From Wuchereria bancrofti (Eukaryota > Nematoda > Chromadorea > Rhabditida > Onchocercidae): a DNA stretch of 64,000 bases. How positions within the stretch are numbered: position 1 is the stretch's first letter; every line of letters starts with the position of its first letter. The notes beneath the pieces were generated by a model. The model did not search any database. It was not told where the DNA came from and saw nothing but the letters and a program-made list of their open reading frames with translations. Positions 13,976 through 26,614 of the stretch are shown one piece after another. Both the position numbers and the translations under genes were made by a program. The stretch lies in NCBI GenBank assembly GCA_005281725.1, contig SSBO01000007.1, forward strand, positions 688,402-752,401, given 5' to 3'.

Positions 13976-15636
13976 CTTCGTAATAAAAAAAGCCCAATAA
14001 TCCTGTGCCGAAACCTGTCAAATCAGTAAATTCTCAATATAAATTTTTTGATGCCAAAAGTACTCCAACGGCTCAAACGAGCATTTTGCATTAAAATTCC
14101 TTTTGAATTCGATAACCTTTGATTTGGAAATTTCTGATTTGCTGTGGCCGATGAGTAATTTCCCTTTAATTTCTTTAGCTATTACGTCATTTCTGCAATT
14201 TGGTTTGGTTTGATTTGTTTGATTTCTGTAATAGTTATTTAGCTACCAATGTCGCATTGCTGTGTGATAGCCATTAAATTAATAGCAACAAATTTTATAT
14301 TTTCTGAATCGGTTGTCTCCTTTGAATCGATCGCCAATATCAGTAATTGATTTCTTAATTTCCTTTTTGGTTTTTTAGTTAAATTCTCTTCATTATCATT
14401 TCTCATGTCAACAATAATGTCGCTTTTCATCGAATGTGAATCAATGAATCCACAATTTGTGATTTTAATTGTTTCATTTTCCTTATTAAATCATGCATCT
14501 TGTCACTTCCTTTGTGTATGAAAAAAAAAAGATTTTTCAATCTTGTCTTTCAATTAGTACAAATGTCTGTTGAATTTTTTAATGAATAGCGATCAACCAA
14601 ATAAACATTACTTACAATTTAGCACTTGAGTGTGTGTCATTTTTGGATTATTAAATATGATTTTTTCGGCAATTTTTCTTTCCGCACTTTAATTCTCACC
14701 CATTCAGTTAATATATTTGTTGCCATTATGAAAGCAATCAGAAAAACCAAGACAATAATGAAATTATAGGACTGATAGTAATTTTGATGACATTAAATGA
14801 TTTCTGTATTAAAACTCTAACAATAACACACGTACAGAATTCTTGCCATTTTCATATCTCATAATAAACGATCTATTTACTAAATAATGCTCAAAGCAAG
14901 CATGATTAATTAAAATTAGGCTTATAAGAAGAATTTTAAGAAAAAGGAATTAATTTGATTTTTTCTTAAAAAAATCTTTGAATCGAAATGATTATAAAGT
15001 AGACGTAAAATATTATGATGAAACATATATCTAATAATAAGTTAGACTTTTAATATCGTCGATGTACGATATTGCTCCAAAATATTGAGAGATTTTATCA
15101 ACGTAATAAGCATCATGATTATTGTAATATATAATACAGTCATCTGCAATAATTCTTTTAATCACTTATAGTTATCATAATCTTACTGTATGGAAAACTT
15201 TCTTTTATCTTAATGCTGAATACACACAAGAAAATGCATCTGAAAATTCCTAAAAATAACTAATTAATACATTTTTAATTTTAATTTCATACTGTGTCGA
15301 AGTTTCCCTTCAATCATAGACTTGCTGTTTAATCTGATTATATACAAAAAAGCAAAGCTAAAAATAGTCAAAAAAAAACTAATAGTGTTTCATTCCGCTG
15401 CAGTGAGATCAAAAATAATTGAAAAACGAACTTTTAGAATTTTCATTTTTTAGTTTTCATTTTTTTTTCTCATTTCTTATCAGTTATTTTTAATCTTATG
15501 TTCTACAACTTGTAAGTTTATGTCATACTTTTTTCCCTCAAGAATGAAATATTGTGAAAAAATGTATCATAAATTAGTCAAAAAATAAATTTCAAGTTAC
15601 TTAAAGAAATAAAAGAAATGAGAGTTATCGATATGA

Positions 15637-15694
15637 GCGAAAACAATCAATATTCGGATAAAGATGCGAAAATAATCAATATTCGGATAAATAA
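15637..15694. repeat. 29-bp tandem duplication
   Basis: Two head-to-tail units starting GCGAAAACAATCAATATTCG and GCGAAAATAATCAATATTCG differ at few positions. It is a small local duplication in A+T-rich DNA, with no coding or regulatory meaning visible. Confidence 0.75.
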
Positions 15695-16549
15695 TGGTGT
15701 CAGTTTACCGCAGATTACTGGAAAAAGTTAATTGGAGTACTAAAGGTGCTGTAACACCGGTGAAAGACCAAGTTTTACTTGAAACATTTTTTTAAAAAGA
15801 TTTCTTTTTTGAAATAAATGGTTTAACGAAAAAAAGTTTAATTACTGTTATATATATTTTGTAAATATACTTATTAACTAATAGCAAACTCATATAATTA
15901 AAGCATACGAATGTTCAAAACTATTCAAACCTTTGAAAGTTTAATCAATATGAAAGTTGTTGAGCATTTAGCATTGCAGAAGCGCCGGAAGGTAGAATAG
16001 GTCGTTTGGTTTCAATTTTTGAACAAAATTTGTTTGAATTGTAGTTGTTAATGGGTTAGATCAATAAAACAATTCATATTTTTATTTTTTAATTTTTTGG
16101 CAGAATTTGATTATATAAAAGAAAATGGTATGATCGATGTCGTTATTCAAATCGAACTTGTCTGTCAACTGATAGCGGAAAGTCAATTTGCCGGATGGTG
16201 ACGAAATGCAGCTTCAAGAGGCAGTAGCAAATATAACGAAAGTTAATTACTGCTTCTATTAAATACTATAATTTTATTACCTTTTTTTTCTAAACATATT
16301 CCTTTCATATTAAAGATTCATGTTACTCATGCCATTTTTTCCATTAAATAAAATTTTTTCATTAAATAAATTATAAACGATTTAGGTATTCTCACAAATC
16401 AACATATGCATGAAAACACATTACAAATCAACACATGAAATCTATAAATTTATATTAAATGAATGAAAATTCTTGACCACTATCCGAAATATTAATTTTT
16501 AAGATTTCTGGTCAAATTTCTATCATCCATGATTTATTTTTTGCGACTC

Positions 16550-18000
<1,451 letters not shown>

Positions 18001-18006
18001 CGGGAG

Positions 18007-18622
18007 TGTCGCGGATTTTAACGGATTTTAATATCGCGAAACTCTGAGAGTTGAGAATATGCGTAAGAAATATATTCTATAAACTCTTTGCAATCTAATG
18101 TTTATATCTTGAACTCTTTGTTTCCAATTCTATGTTTAGGCTGTAAATCTTTTACATATTGTTTACACGGTATCAGCTCCTTATTTAGTTGATCTCATTG
18201 TTGTGTCGCCACTGACTGTAAATTATCTTTGAATCTATGAGGTTAACAACTTTTGCTTATCTGATGTCCTTTGCGGTTTGTCAACTAGTAAATAGATTTG
18301 CTTGTAAACCAGGTCAACAGCTCTTTGTTAGACCGATTACTCTTTCGGCAGGTCAGTAAATCATATACTTTATTCACGCATATTGCTTGTTATATGAGGA
18401 AGTCACCCTTGTTGAAGGGGGCATTGTGTGTTTTCTTACCAAGAACAAGGAGAGTTCAATTTCAGTTGTTCTCTATCAAGTTATTGTACTATTGCTTCTG
18501 TTAATAAAGGAATTATTATATTCCTCTGTTACCCACATATTTACATCTACATCCAACGAATATCCCTAAAATCAACAATCTCTCCAAAAATAATAAATTA
18601 AATTATCAAATCTTCCACGACA
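18007..18622 (+). repeat. Type E BEL LTR (3' LTR)
   Basis: It starts TGTCGCGGATTTTAACGG directly after a purine-rich tract that ends the pol remnant, and ends near TCTTCCACGACA. A second CTTCCACGACA follows at 18631-18641, so the end could be 19 bp further on. A related fragment lies at about 43255-43640. TAATAAAGGAAT at about 18499 is a likely polyadenylation signal. No target duplication was identified. Confidence 0.7.
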
Positions 18623-19267
18623 AAATTTTGCTTCCACGACAATAACTGAAAATTTTTGAACTTAATTATGCTTATTATTACTTAAAAATTTGCAATTCTA
18701 ATTTACACTGTGATCAAATCATCATAAAATATGCTAAAATCCTGTAAAAATTGCTGATCATTTGTTTAAACTATATCACATTGATATCATTTTACACACA
18801 ATCATAATTACAATGTAAGAGCTATCAATTTTCTATAATAATTCATTACTATACAACTTCATCAAAATTTGAAAATCATATTTTGATAAAGTTCACTGCT
18901 TTATTCATAAAAATTGTATTTTAGATGAAATTTTATTAGCACAGAAAGTTCATTTTACTTTTTCGTAATGGCACAGAAAAGTTCGTTTTTTCATTACGTG
19001 AAAAGAAGCAGGTTTGCAGACGGTCTGTAATTGGTTTGCATGTGGTTTGTGAATGGTTTGTAATTGGTTTGTAAAAAGGTGTTGTCTTTCGAAGTTGATT
19101 AATTGAAATGCTGGTAAAATGATGAAGTGGTGAGAATGTGAAGTGATATTGGATAATAAAACATTTTTCTTGTTTTCAATTTGTATAGCAAAAACTTTTC
19201 AATTCATTTCAAAAACAAATCTTATGAACAAAGTAGTGAATTTTATAAAAATATGATTTTCAAGTAT

Positions 19268-19450
19268 TAGTGGTCGCAAGTGGTTACAGTGGCAGGTGGT
19301 TGCAAGTGGTTACAGTAGCAGGTGGTTGCAAGTGGTTACAGTAATAGGTGGTTACAGTAACATGTGGTTGCAAATAATAGGAAATGGCAGTAGAAAGTGG
19401 TAGAAAATAATAGCAAGTGGTGACAAATAGTGGTAAATGACAGCTAGTGG
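19268..19450. repeat. GTGGTTACAGTAGCAG minisatellite
   Basis: Imperfect tandem units of about 26 bp built from AAGTGGTTACAGTRGCAG and GTGGTTGC. They decay to the right into shorter GTGGTAGAAAATAATAG-type units. Confidence 0.8.
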
Positions 19451-21924
19451 TTCAACAGTAGTTTTATCAGTGAAACAGTAGTTTTATCAGTGACATACTT
19501 TCATGATTTAATGTATATGTGTTATGTTGTCATTCAATTTTGGTTTCCTTTGTTTGTACCACTTGCTGCTACTTGTATTCAAATTCATTTAAATTCAATA
19601 TTAGAAAAATGTATGATGGCTTATGACCTTCTTTGCTAAATTGATGTTCGCGTAGTGGTTTTTTATGTCTAACTATCAATATTTCCAATATTACAATTCG
19701 CCTAAGCCTAAGCAGTGAATGAGGTTAGCATGTACTAAGTAACAGTAACAGAAAAAAAACATGCAATTAATGGAATAAAAAAATGAGGGGCTATGAGAAA
19801 AAAACTAAAACATTAGCAAGGAGACAAGCTTTAAAAAATTAAAAGAAAGAAAGGAATAAAAAAATGAAAAGAAATAATATTTAGGGAAGACTTTCGAGAA
19901 TTAAGGTTTAATCAACATGATGTATAAAATAAGCGAAGTTTATAAAAAAATATAAGAAAAGGATTCGTAAAATGATAAATATTTCTTTTTTCAAGAAAAA
20001 CATGCGAAAGTGAAATCAGTGATAAAAAAGAAAAGGTGAATTGCTAAATAAAGAAGATATTTGCAGAAAAAGAAAGAAAAAAAAGCTAATTTAACAAATT
20101 AGGAAAAAAGTCGACTTACTGCAAGGAAGAAACTATAAATTCTTCTTCGAAATTTCAAAAACAAGATCTTCAAAGAAATTAGGATAAAAAAACTTCAAAC
20201 ATATGTTAACCATAAGTAAAAAATAAACCTCTTGCATTTAAAACTCTTAATTGCTACTGCAAAAAAACCAAAAAAAAAGGTGAAAAACAAAATCGAAAAC
20301 AAATGACAACTGTAATTAACCTAAATAAGAAAATAAGTCATAAAAAACGAAGAACGAAAAGTAGATAATAAACGGAACGGATCCCATAAACTGTTTTGCC
20401 ACTAATAGGCCATTGAACTTAGGCATAAATAATAAGGAAGAGGGAAAGAAAAGGACAATGAATGCTTCGGATCGTTCTTTAATAATAATTGTAATTAAAT
20501 GAGGATATGTTTATTACATGAATAATTGGCTTATAGCCACAATTAAAGGACCAAACAAAAAACTCAAACTTTAATATGTAAAAGACAAAAATGTCGATGT
20601 ATAAGTTAGAGAACGCTGAAACGTACAAAGGATCAAAATCCCCGCCAAAAACTCTCTCATTCAGTAATACCGCCTGTGAGTGATTTCATAATAAGTAGAA
20701 TAAAGGAATTTTCGAAAAGTTTTTGATGACATTAAAGTTGTCATAATATTTCGAGTGATTGCCAATGATCTCTCCTTTACTTTTCTTATATTTTGGTAAC
20801 ATTAAAAATAATCACAGTTTTACAAATCTGATTAAAGTAATAGTCGCATATTCTTTTTGATAATTTCATCACTTTTACTGTGATCCTAATAGCACAATTC
20901 ATTTGTATAACGAATTATTTGTAAAACTAAGAATGCTTTTAATGTTACCAAAAATATTTTAATTTAACTACTGTTTGTATTTACCGTATTGAATAGATGT
21001 TTTTGACTTTTTTTTTCCATAAATCTTTATTATTTTTTAAAAAAATTAGATAAATCAAACTTTTTTGATAAAGCCATATGCTATTATTATATGTGCAAAT
21101 TTAGTAAAGCTAACTGTTAAATTCATAAGACTAATCTTATTTGTATATTCCTTAAACATGTATAAAACTACTTCAACTTTATATCCCAAGTAAAAATAGC
21201 TGAGTTTATCTACATCGAAGAATATGTGTGCTGCTTAATGTGTCGAAAATTGTTTCCATAAGATCATCCGATCTGACAGCCGAACATAGACTTGATTTTT
21301 AGAAAGTTGTCAGCTGTTTGTTCACTAACCTTCTTTGTTCTAAACCAAATGTACATTGCAATGTCGAAATATTCTTCCAGTTTGGCAACCACTTTTATGA
21401 GCAACTGGCGTAATGTTACAAAGCAATTCTCACGATTAAGATGACAGACAGCTTTTCTCTTTCCTTGTTATCTAACTAAATCATTATTGATAGTCTCCAG
21501 ATTTTTGTTTTTAATTTTTTACTTCGCCCTCATAACTCAATTTCCATTGTTTAGGTCACTACTTCAATTATTATGTCAAATATTTTAATAAGCAATTTCT
21601 TTCCCTCTTATGTAAACTGTTTTCCTTTTATTGGTAATTTAATATAAACTGACTTAATTGTTCTTCTTGAATTTTTTATACATAATTGCTATCAGTTTGT
21701 GGCATGTTTGTTTTTAACAGTTATTTTCCCAGTTTCACTCATTTTTTATTGGCATTAGTTATGCTTTGGTGCACATTTTGAAAAGATATATATATATATA
21801 TATATACGTTATGCATGCATAATCAATTGATCATCCCCTTAAGAACTGATTCTACTTGCTGAACGACCTTAAATTTTACTTCTTCCTCGTTTACCTTCCT
21901 TTATATACACTCTTTTTATTTGTA

Positions 21925-22020
21925 TCTGTTAATAAAGATATATTAAAATATATCCCTGTGTAATTTCGCTATCGGCAATTACGCGAAACAACTTACTCCG
22001 AGAGCAGAAGGTATAAGAAG
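21925..22020 (+). repeat. Dispersed repeat fragment, copy 2 (LTR-tail-like)
   Basis: It matches the order of blocks at 13850-13975: TCTGTTAATAAAGATAT, CTGTGTAATTTCGC, then AACTTACTCCGAGAGCAGAAG. An AATAAA is followed by a short conserved tail. It is probably the 3' end of an LTR-like family not otherwise present here. Confidence 0.4.
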
Positions 22021-22788
22021 TAAGATTTATTCATATTTGGTGTTTGAACCGAAACAGAACAAAAACAAAAAAGCACTTCGGAACTACAAAAAACTTCATT
22101 ACCTGATGGAAAAGAGCAATGAATTATTTTAAACTTAACTTCTATTATGGCCAAAAAAAATTATCCATACATTATGACTAGAAATTCAAATCTTTATCGA
22201 AATATTTCATTGTAGTATGAAACTATGGGTAACTTTACATGTTTAAGTTAACTAAGAATTGAATATTTTACAAAAAAATATTAAAAATGAGCCAAAAAAT
22301 CGTTGCAAATTATTCTGATGTGTGATTCAAAACAAGAGATTTGAAAGACAGTCACCGAATATTTCAACACATATATACAGCTGCAACAGTATTAGACAAT
22401 GTAAACAAACATTGCAGCCAACTTAATCATGAGAATTCAATTTCTAATTAATTGTCTGGGTTAGAAAAGAAAACAACAAACAAGTGCATAATTTTAATCA
22501 TAGAGAAAAAATAAACAGAACATCCGTCTTAATTGCATATCTCTTCTTCCCGCCAATGCTTCATGCTCAGAGGATTTCTCTCCTTTCAAAACAATTTCAT
22601 ATCAATTTTAAAATTCATCTCACTCAAAGTTACATTTTTCAAACCAAATTTCTAGAAATTTTCGTTCCTTTTAAAGTAAGCATAAGACAAAGAAATAGAA
22701 ATCCTAGCCGAGACTATTCAATCGATTTAAGAAATAAACTTTTGAAATCTTAATCAGATTACCCAATTAAGACATTGAATTTAATAAT

Positions 22789-22837
22789 AAACTACATAAT
22801 TGTCAAGCTGAATGGAATTTGACAATTTATGTAGTTT
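22789..22837. repeat. 18-bp hairpin
   Basis: The left arm AAACTACATAATTGTCAA and right arm TTGACAATTTATGTAGTTT are reverse complements apart from one extra base, with a 12-nt loop. No T-tract terminator context exists, as expected for a eukaryote. It may be a foldback remnant or a small structured RNA. Function unknown. Confidence 0.7.
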
Positions 22838-23436
22838 GCATCTACACTGAATATTCACTAGAAAATATTCCATGATAATGAGGTTACAAGAAAAAGAGAT
22901 AAAGAAATAATTCATTGCAAGATACGGATGAGTAAAGTTAGCTGACCGAATGATGCCTTAAAAATATTTTTTCGCCGTTTTTCATTGTGGAAGTTCCAAA
23001 ACTATCCCATAACCGTTTCTGTTCAGATCTGCCCGCTTTTTATTCGTAACTTATATAATTAACCGCCAAAGATTTTATAAAACATCAATTATATAAGACC
23101 CAATTATCCATTACCCCTAGTGCATTACAAAACGGTATCACAAATGAAACAGCTGTAGGATCAATTTTTCAAAGAAATGCGAAAGCATTTAATCAAATGC
23201 TTTGTTGATTTTTAAATGCAAATCACGCGATAGTCAAACATAAAAAACAAACTGTTTAATTAAATACCCTGTAGTATTTTAAATGTAACCGTATGATATT
23301 CAAACATGAGATGAAAATCAAATGAAACATTCAACATATTAAAAACAATTTTTCACTTTCATCAATTATAAATCAATTAAACATTTGTTGATTTATTATC
23401 GATAAGAGATTTACCGTATTCAATAAGAAATTTATC

Positions 23437-23722
23437 GTATATACACCCCATTTTTTATTAATGGTTCATTAGAAGGGTAATCATGCTGCTATTACTATTT
23501 GCTTTTCTTGAAAGGGAAGACTGAAGAGATTTCCAGGAAGATTATTGTTGAAAATAAGAGATCGTTGAGTCTAATACATTCGAAAGAGATCGTAATGAAA
23601 AGTAGAGAAACTGAACACTGTTAGAAATTAGGAACGATTCTTAGGTGTCATACATACACCCCATTCTTCCATTAAATGCTTCATTAAAACGGTAATCATG
23701 CTGCTGTTACTGTTTGCATTTT
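23437..23722 (-). repeat. Duplicated exon-like segment (two ~70-bp copies)
   Basis: Segments 23437-23505 and 23653-23722 are diverged direct copies about 215 bp apart; both contain GGTAATCATGCTGCT. Read on the minus strand, the right copy encodes NANSNSSMITVLMKHLMEEW within an open frame (23628-23855). The left copy keeps much of the same frame with several synonymous-looking changes but carries stops. It could be a relic exon or a duplicated non-coding segment. I cannot link it to a gene. Confidence 0.5.
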
Positions 23723-24196
23723 CATTAATACATAGTTGTCGCCAATCAATTAATTTCAATTCTATGCATTGCTTTGTAGCATTATGATAGTAGAAACTAA
23801 AATGAACAAGTCTTTTTTTTTTCATTTTCCTATTTTTCCAAACAAAATACTGCATGTATCATATAGATTATAACTTTTTATGAAATTACTTTGATTAAAT
23901 CTGATAAAAAGTAAAAGTTTTTAAAAGATTACTTTTTCCAAGTTGCATCCCAACTTTGAACCAATTCTGTAATTGCGCTATTGTAAAAACCACATTTCAT
24001 TTCCGCATCAGAATCGCTCCTCTAAAATGTACATGTGGGTATCTTCCATCAAAGATTCTTGCTGATGTTTTTTATTTGAATTACTTTATTGGAAATTTTT
24101 TTTAATATAAGATACTATCAACAATAGAAAAGACCTTTTAATTTATTTCAATTTATTTTTTTTTCCTCTCAGCATAAGTTAATTTTAGATTGTAAG

Positions 24197-26311
24197 TTAT
24201 ACAAAAACAAGAAAAAATGGAAAACTTGCTATAGGAATTGTGAATAATATGATAATTGGCATTTCGACATAGGCATAATCACTTTTAATTTTTTCTAAAT
24301 CATCCGTGAATTCCACTTCTTTTGTACGCTCTAGCGTGTACTGCTTAACATAAAGTCCGTGTAAAACATACTGAAAATATGGGAATAAGAGATTTTGATA
24401 ATTTTCAGCAAAAGAAAATGGATTAATTAGACGTTAAATGTTTTAAAGGTTCCAAGACACTGAAAAGCTTTCTTATTACAGTGAATATAGAATTCTATAT
24501 CATTTCCGATCTAAAGCTAAGTGAAATAATGGAAATAAACTAAATTTATTTAAGAGAATGAAGCACTATTTAAACAAATCCTTACAAGTTAGGTTAATTT
24601 GAGAAATAAACTTTATATATGAAATAGATAAAAGCAGAAGAAGAATAGTCCTTACGGCAAATTTTCTTATAAATGATGTAAATTCTTCGGGCATTATTGA
24701 CCTTTTTACAACCCAGTCCTCACCAACAGCCAAGAAAATTTTCAGTCCAGCAACGTCGATGGAAATACGTGTCAAAGCGTCAGACAAAATTCTAAATTCA
24801 TCAGCTTTAATCAGATAATAATTATCCAACCAATATTTTGCGACAGAACAATATATTACAGTAATAAAACGAAAAAATAATATCGAAGTACTTGCCAGTT
24901 CTATAAGGTACCAAAAAATAACCTGAAATGGATTGGAGGATAATTGGCACGAGATAGATGGGTTTTTGGACAACCACTTTTTTTCACACCGAAAACATTC
25001 CCATTCAAACGATCAAATCTTGAACCAACAATAAACCTGAAGAGAAGAAGAGAAAAGGAGTAATTTCAGGTATTACACGAAAAATGTATTTCTCATCATA
25101 AAAGCATAGATACTGACCAGTTACGTATGTCACCACGTGTAAATTCGCAGCTTTCACAGAAAGAACGTGCATTAACGATATCAATTGGTCGTGATATAGT
25201 TGACTTAAGCTGTAAGAAAGACTAAATGAACAAAGAGAAATGATATTTCATGAAGCAATCTTTCAAAGTGCATTGCTCTTCTTATCATCCATCACTTATC
25301 AACAAAAAGACTTCACATAATTTTGGAAATTTCATATTGTGCTACATCCCAATTAGCTTTTCAAACGTTAAAACCTTTTTTTTTCAAAACTCATTTTTTT
25401 TTTTTTTTGTATTAATGATGAAGAAAAGAACATCCAGAAAATTACCACAAAAAAAAAGGAAAAAACGCTTAGGAAATACCGGTATTGCATGAATACTTGA
25501 AGCCTAAATATGACCATTTATTCTTTTTATCTTTTCTAAACATATCATTATTTTATCATTCAATCAATAACAAACTTACGAAAAAATCGTATTCACGAGG
25601 AGGCAGGTTTCCCACTTTCTTTCTTTTCTCTTCCTGAAATACTAAGCAATAAGAAATATAGAGCGAAGAATTATTGGTTTATATTCCACTAAAATCTTGA
25701 AATTGAGTCGAAAAGTGCTAGCTTCCCGACTCAATTTCAGGATTTTACCTGCTGAATACTGTTTCTAGTAAATCCAATAAACATTGAGATCATCGCTCTA
25801 AAGCTTTACGGATCTTACCCATCTTGTTTCTGTGTTGCATAATACTTAGAACAATTAAAATATTACCCATCAAAGAAGCTCCGAAAAATCCTCGTACGAT
25901 GTACATGACGTATGTTCTAATTTATTATTCATTGATGCATTTTTTCTATACATTAAAGAGAATAATGATGAAAAACAAAAATAAACTAGGGGAAAAGAAA
26001 TGAAAGGGTAAAGTGACCATTATCACTAACTATCAATGACCATTACATCTCAGTCAGATTCCCCAAATACAAGTGTTAAAATCTTATTGTTATGCTCCTA
26101 CATTCATTTAAGGAACCCAAAGTTAAAAAATGGTATTTTTTATTAATGTTTCCTACACAAAGCATGAAAGAAGTTGCATGTAATTTTAATGCTTATAAAC
26201 TATCTAGCATAAGTTTTTCGAGGAAAAAATACTTCAGTCACTTACATCTGGCATAATTGCTGATCCCCGTGGATACTTCTTGCGATAGTCATGAAATCCG
26301 ATAATATTCAT
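24197..26311 (-). CDS. Multi-pass membrane protein, family not recognised (downstream gene of candidate operon)
   Basis: Predicted exons, 5' to 3' on the minus strand: 26311-26246, about 25916-25749 (uncertain), 25633-25580, 25209-25118, 25036-24997, 24922-24656, 24370-24197. The start ATG at 26311 sits 6 nt after a TTTCAG acceptor. From 25633 onward all exons join in phase through good GT/AG sites and end in TAA. Visible features are a hydrophobic segment in the second exon (GFFGASLMGNILIVL), a paired-Cys motif (FCESCEF), a strong membrane segment beginning VIFWYLIELAST, a polar stretch with EDWVVKRSIMPEEF, and a C-terminal membrane segment starting MPIIILFTIP. The block 25749-25916 does not join in phase with exon 1 and needs a one-base frame change near 25798. 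It is a frameshift, a sequencing error or a missed small exon. Function unknown. Confidence 0.6.
25691..25746. repeat. 20-bp hairpin at an intron 5' end
   Basis: Arms 25691-25710 and 25727-25746 are reverse complements at 19 of 20 positions, with a 16-nt loop. On the minus strand it lies in the 115-nt intron 25634-25748, two bases past the donor GT, so it could pair around the 5' splice site of the membrane-protein gene. It is too short for a typical miRNA precursor. Confidence 0.8.
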
Positions 26312-26614
26312 ACCATCCTGAAATGGATTTGAGAAAACTAATTTCTAAAAAAAAAAAAAAAAAATACAGCACTAGTACTCATAACTTGGGGAAACGCACC
26401 GTTGTTGAATTTGGATTACTCGATACTTGGATTATAGAATATTTATCCTCGCCAACAAAAAGTACACTTCTAAAACAAGTCCTTATTGCAGAGAGTTTTA
26501 TATATTAATTAGATATATCCTAATACATTCAGTATTGCATATCATATAAAACAGGAATAGCTCAAGTTATAAAAGACTGATTTTTAATTTTCTAATATGT
26601 ATGAACAAGAAAAG
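26312..26614 (-). promoter_or_regulatory. Candidate operon intergenic region with spliced-leader acceptor
   Basis: The upstream minus-strand gene stops at 26615. A TTTCAG acceptor (AG at 26318-26319) lies 6 nt before the next gene's ATG. The roughly 300-bp gap and the acceptor next to the start are the arrangement known for nematode operons, in which the downstream message is trans-spliced. No perfect AATAAA is visible for the upstream gene, only TATAAA-like motifs. The operon is an inference. Confidence 0.45.

Larger units (their letters stand above)
3121..16540. other. Gene-poor A+T-rich region
   Basis: About 13 kb with no supportable gene. It contains TTATTG-type simple repeats (about 3264-3330), ATCGTTGTCATTG-type runs (about 3430-3540), many poly-A/T tracts, a run of 12 C at about 10651-10662, and the small repeats listed separately. 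The longest open frames (for example 9489-9809 plus and 12105-12383 minus) lack recognisable domains and convincing splice context. Long introns or non-coding RNA genes cannot be excluded. Confidence 0.6.
18642..23600. other. Gene-poor A+T-rich region
   Basis: No gene is supported over about 5 kb. It holds the minisatellite at 19268-19450, a TGGTTTGTAAT-rich tract at about 19021-19078, a purine-rich plus strand from 19740 to 20480, an (AT)n run at 21787-21806, an LTR-tail-like fragment near 21925-22020 and a hairpin at 22789-22837. The frame 22484-22753 has no recognisable domain or splice context. Confidence 0.6.

Noticed and set aside
25691..25746. miRNA precursor
   Set aside because: The stem is only 20 bp and I do not recognise a known miRNA. 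It could be revisited with small-RNA data.
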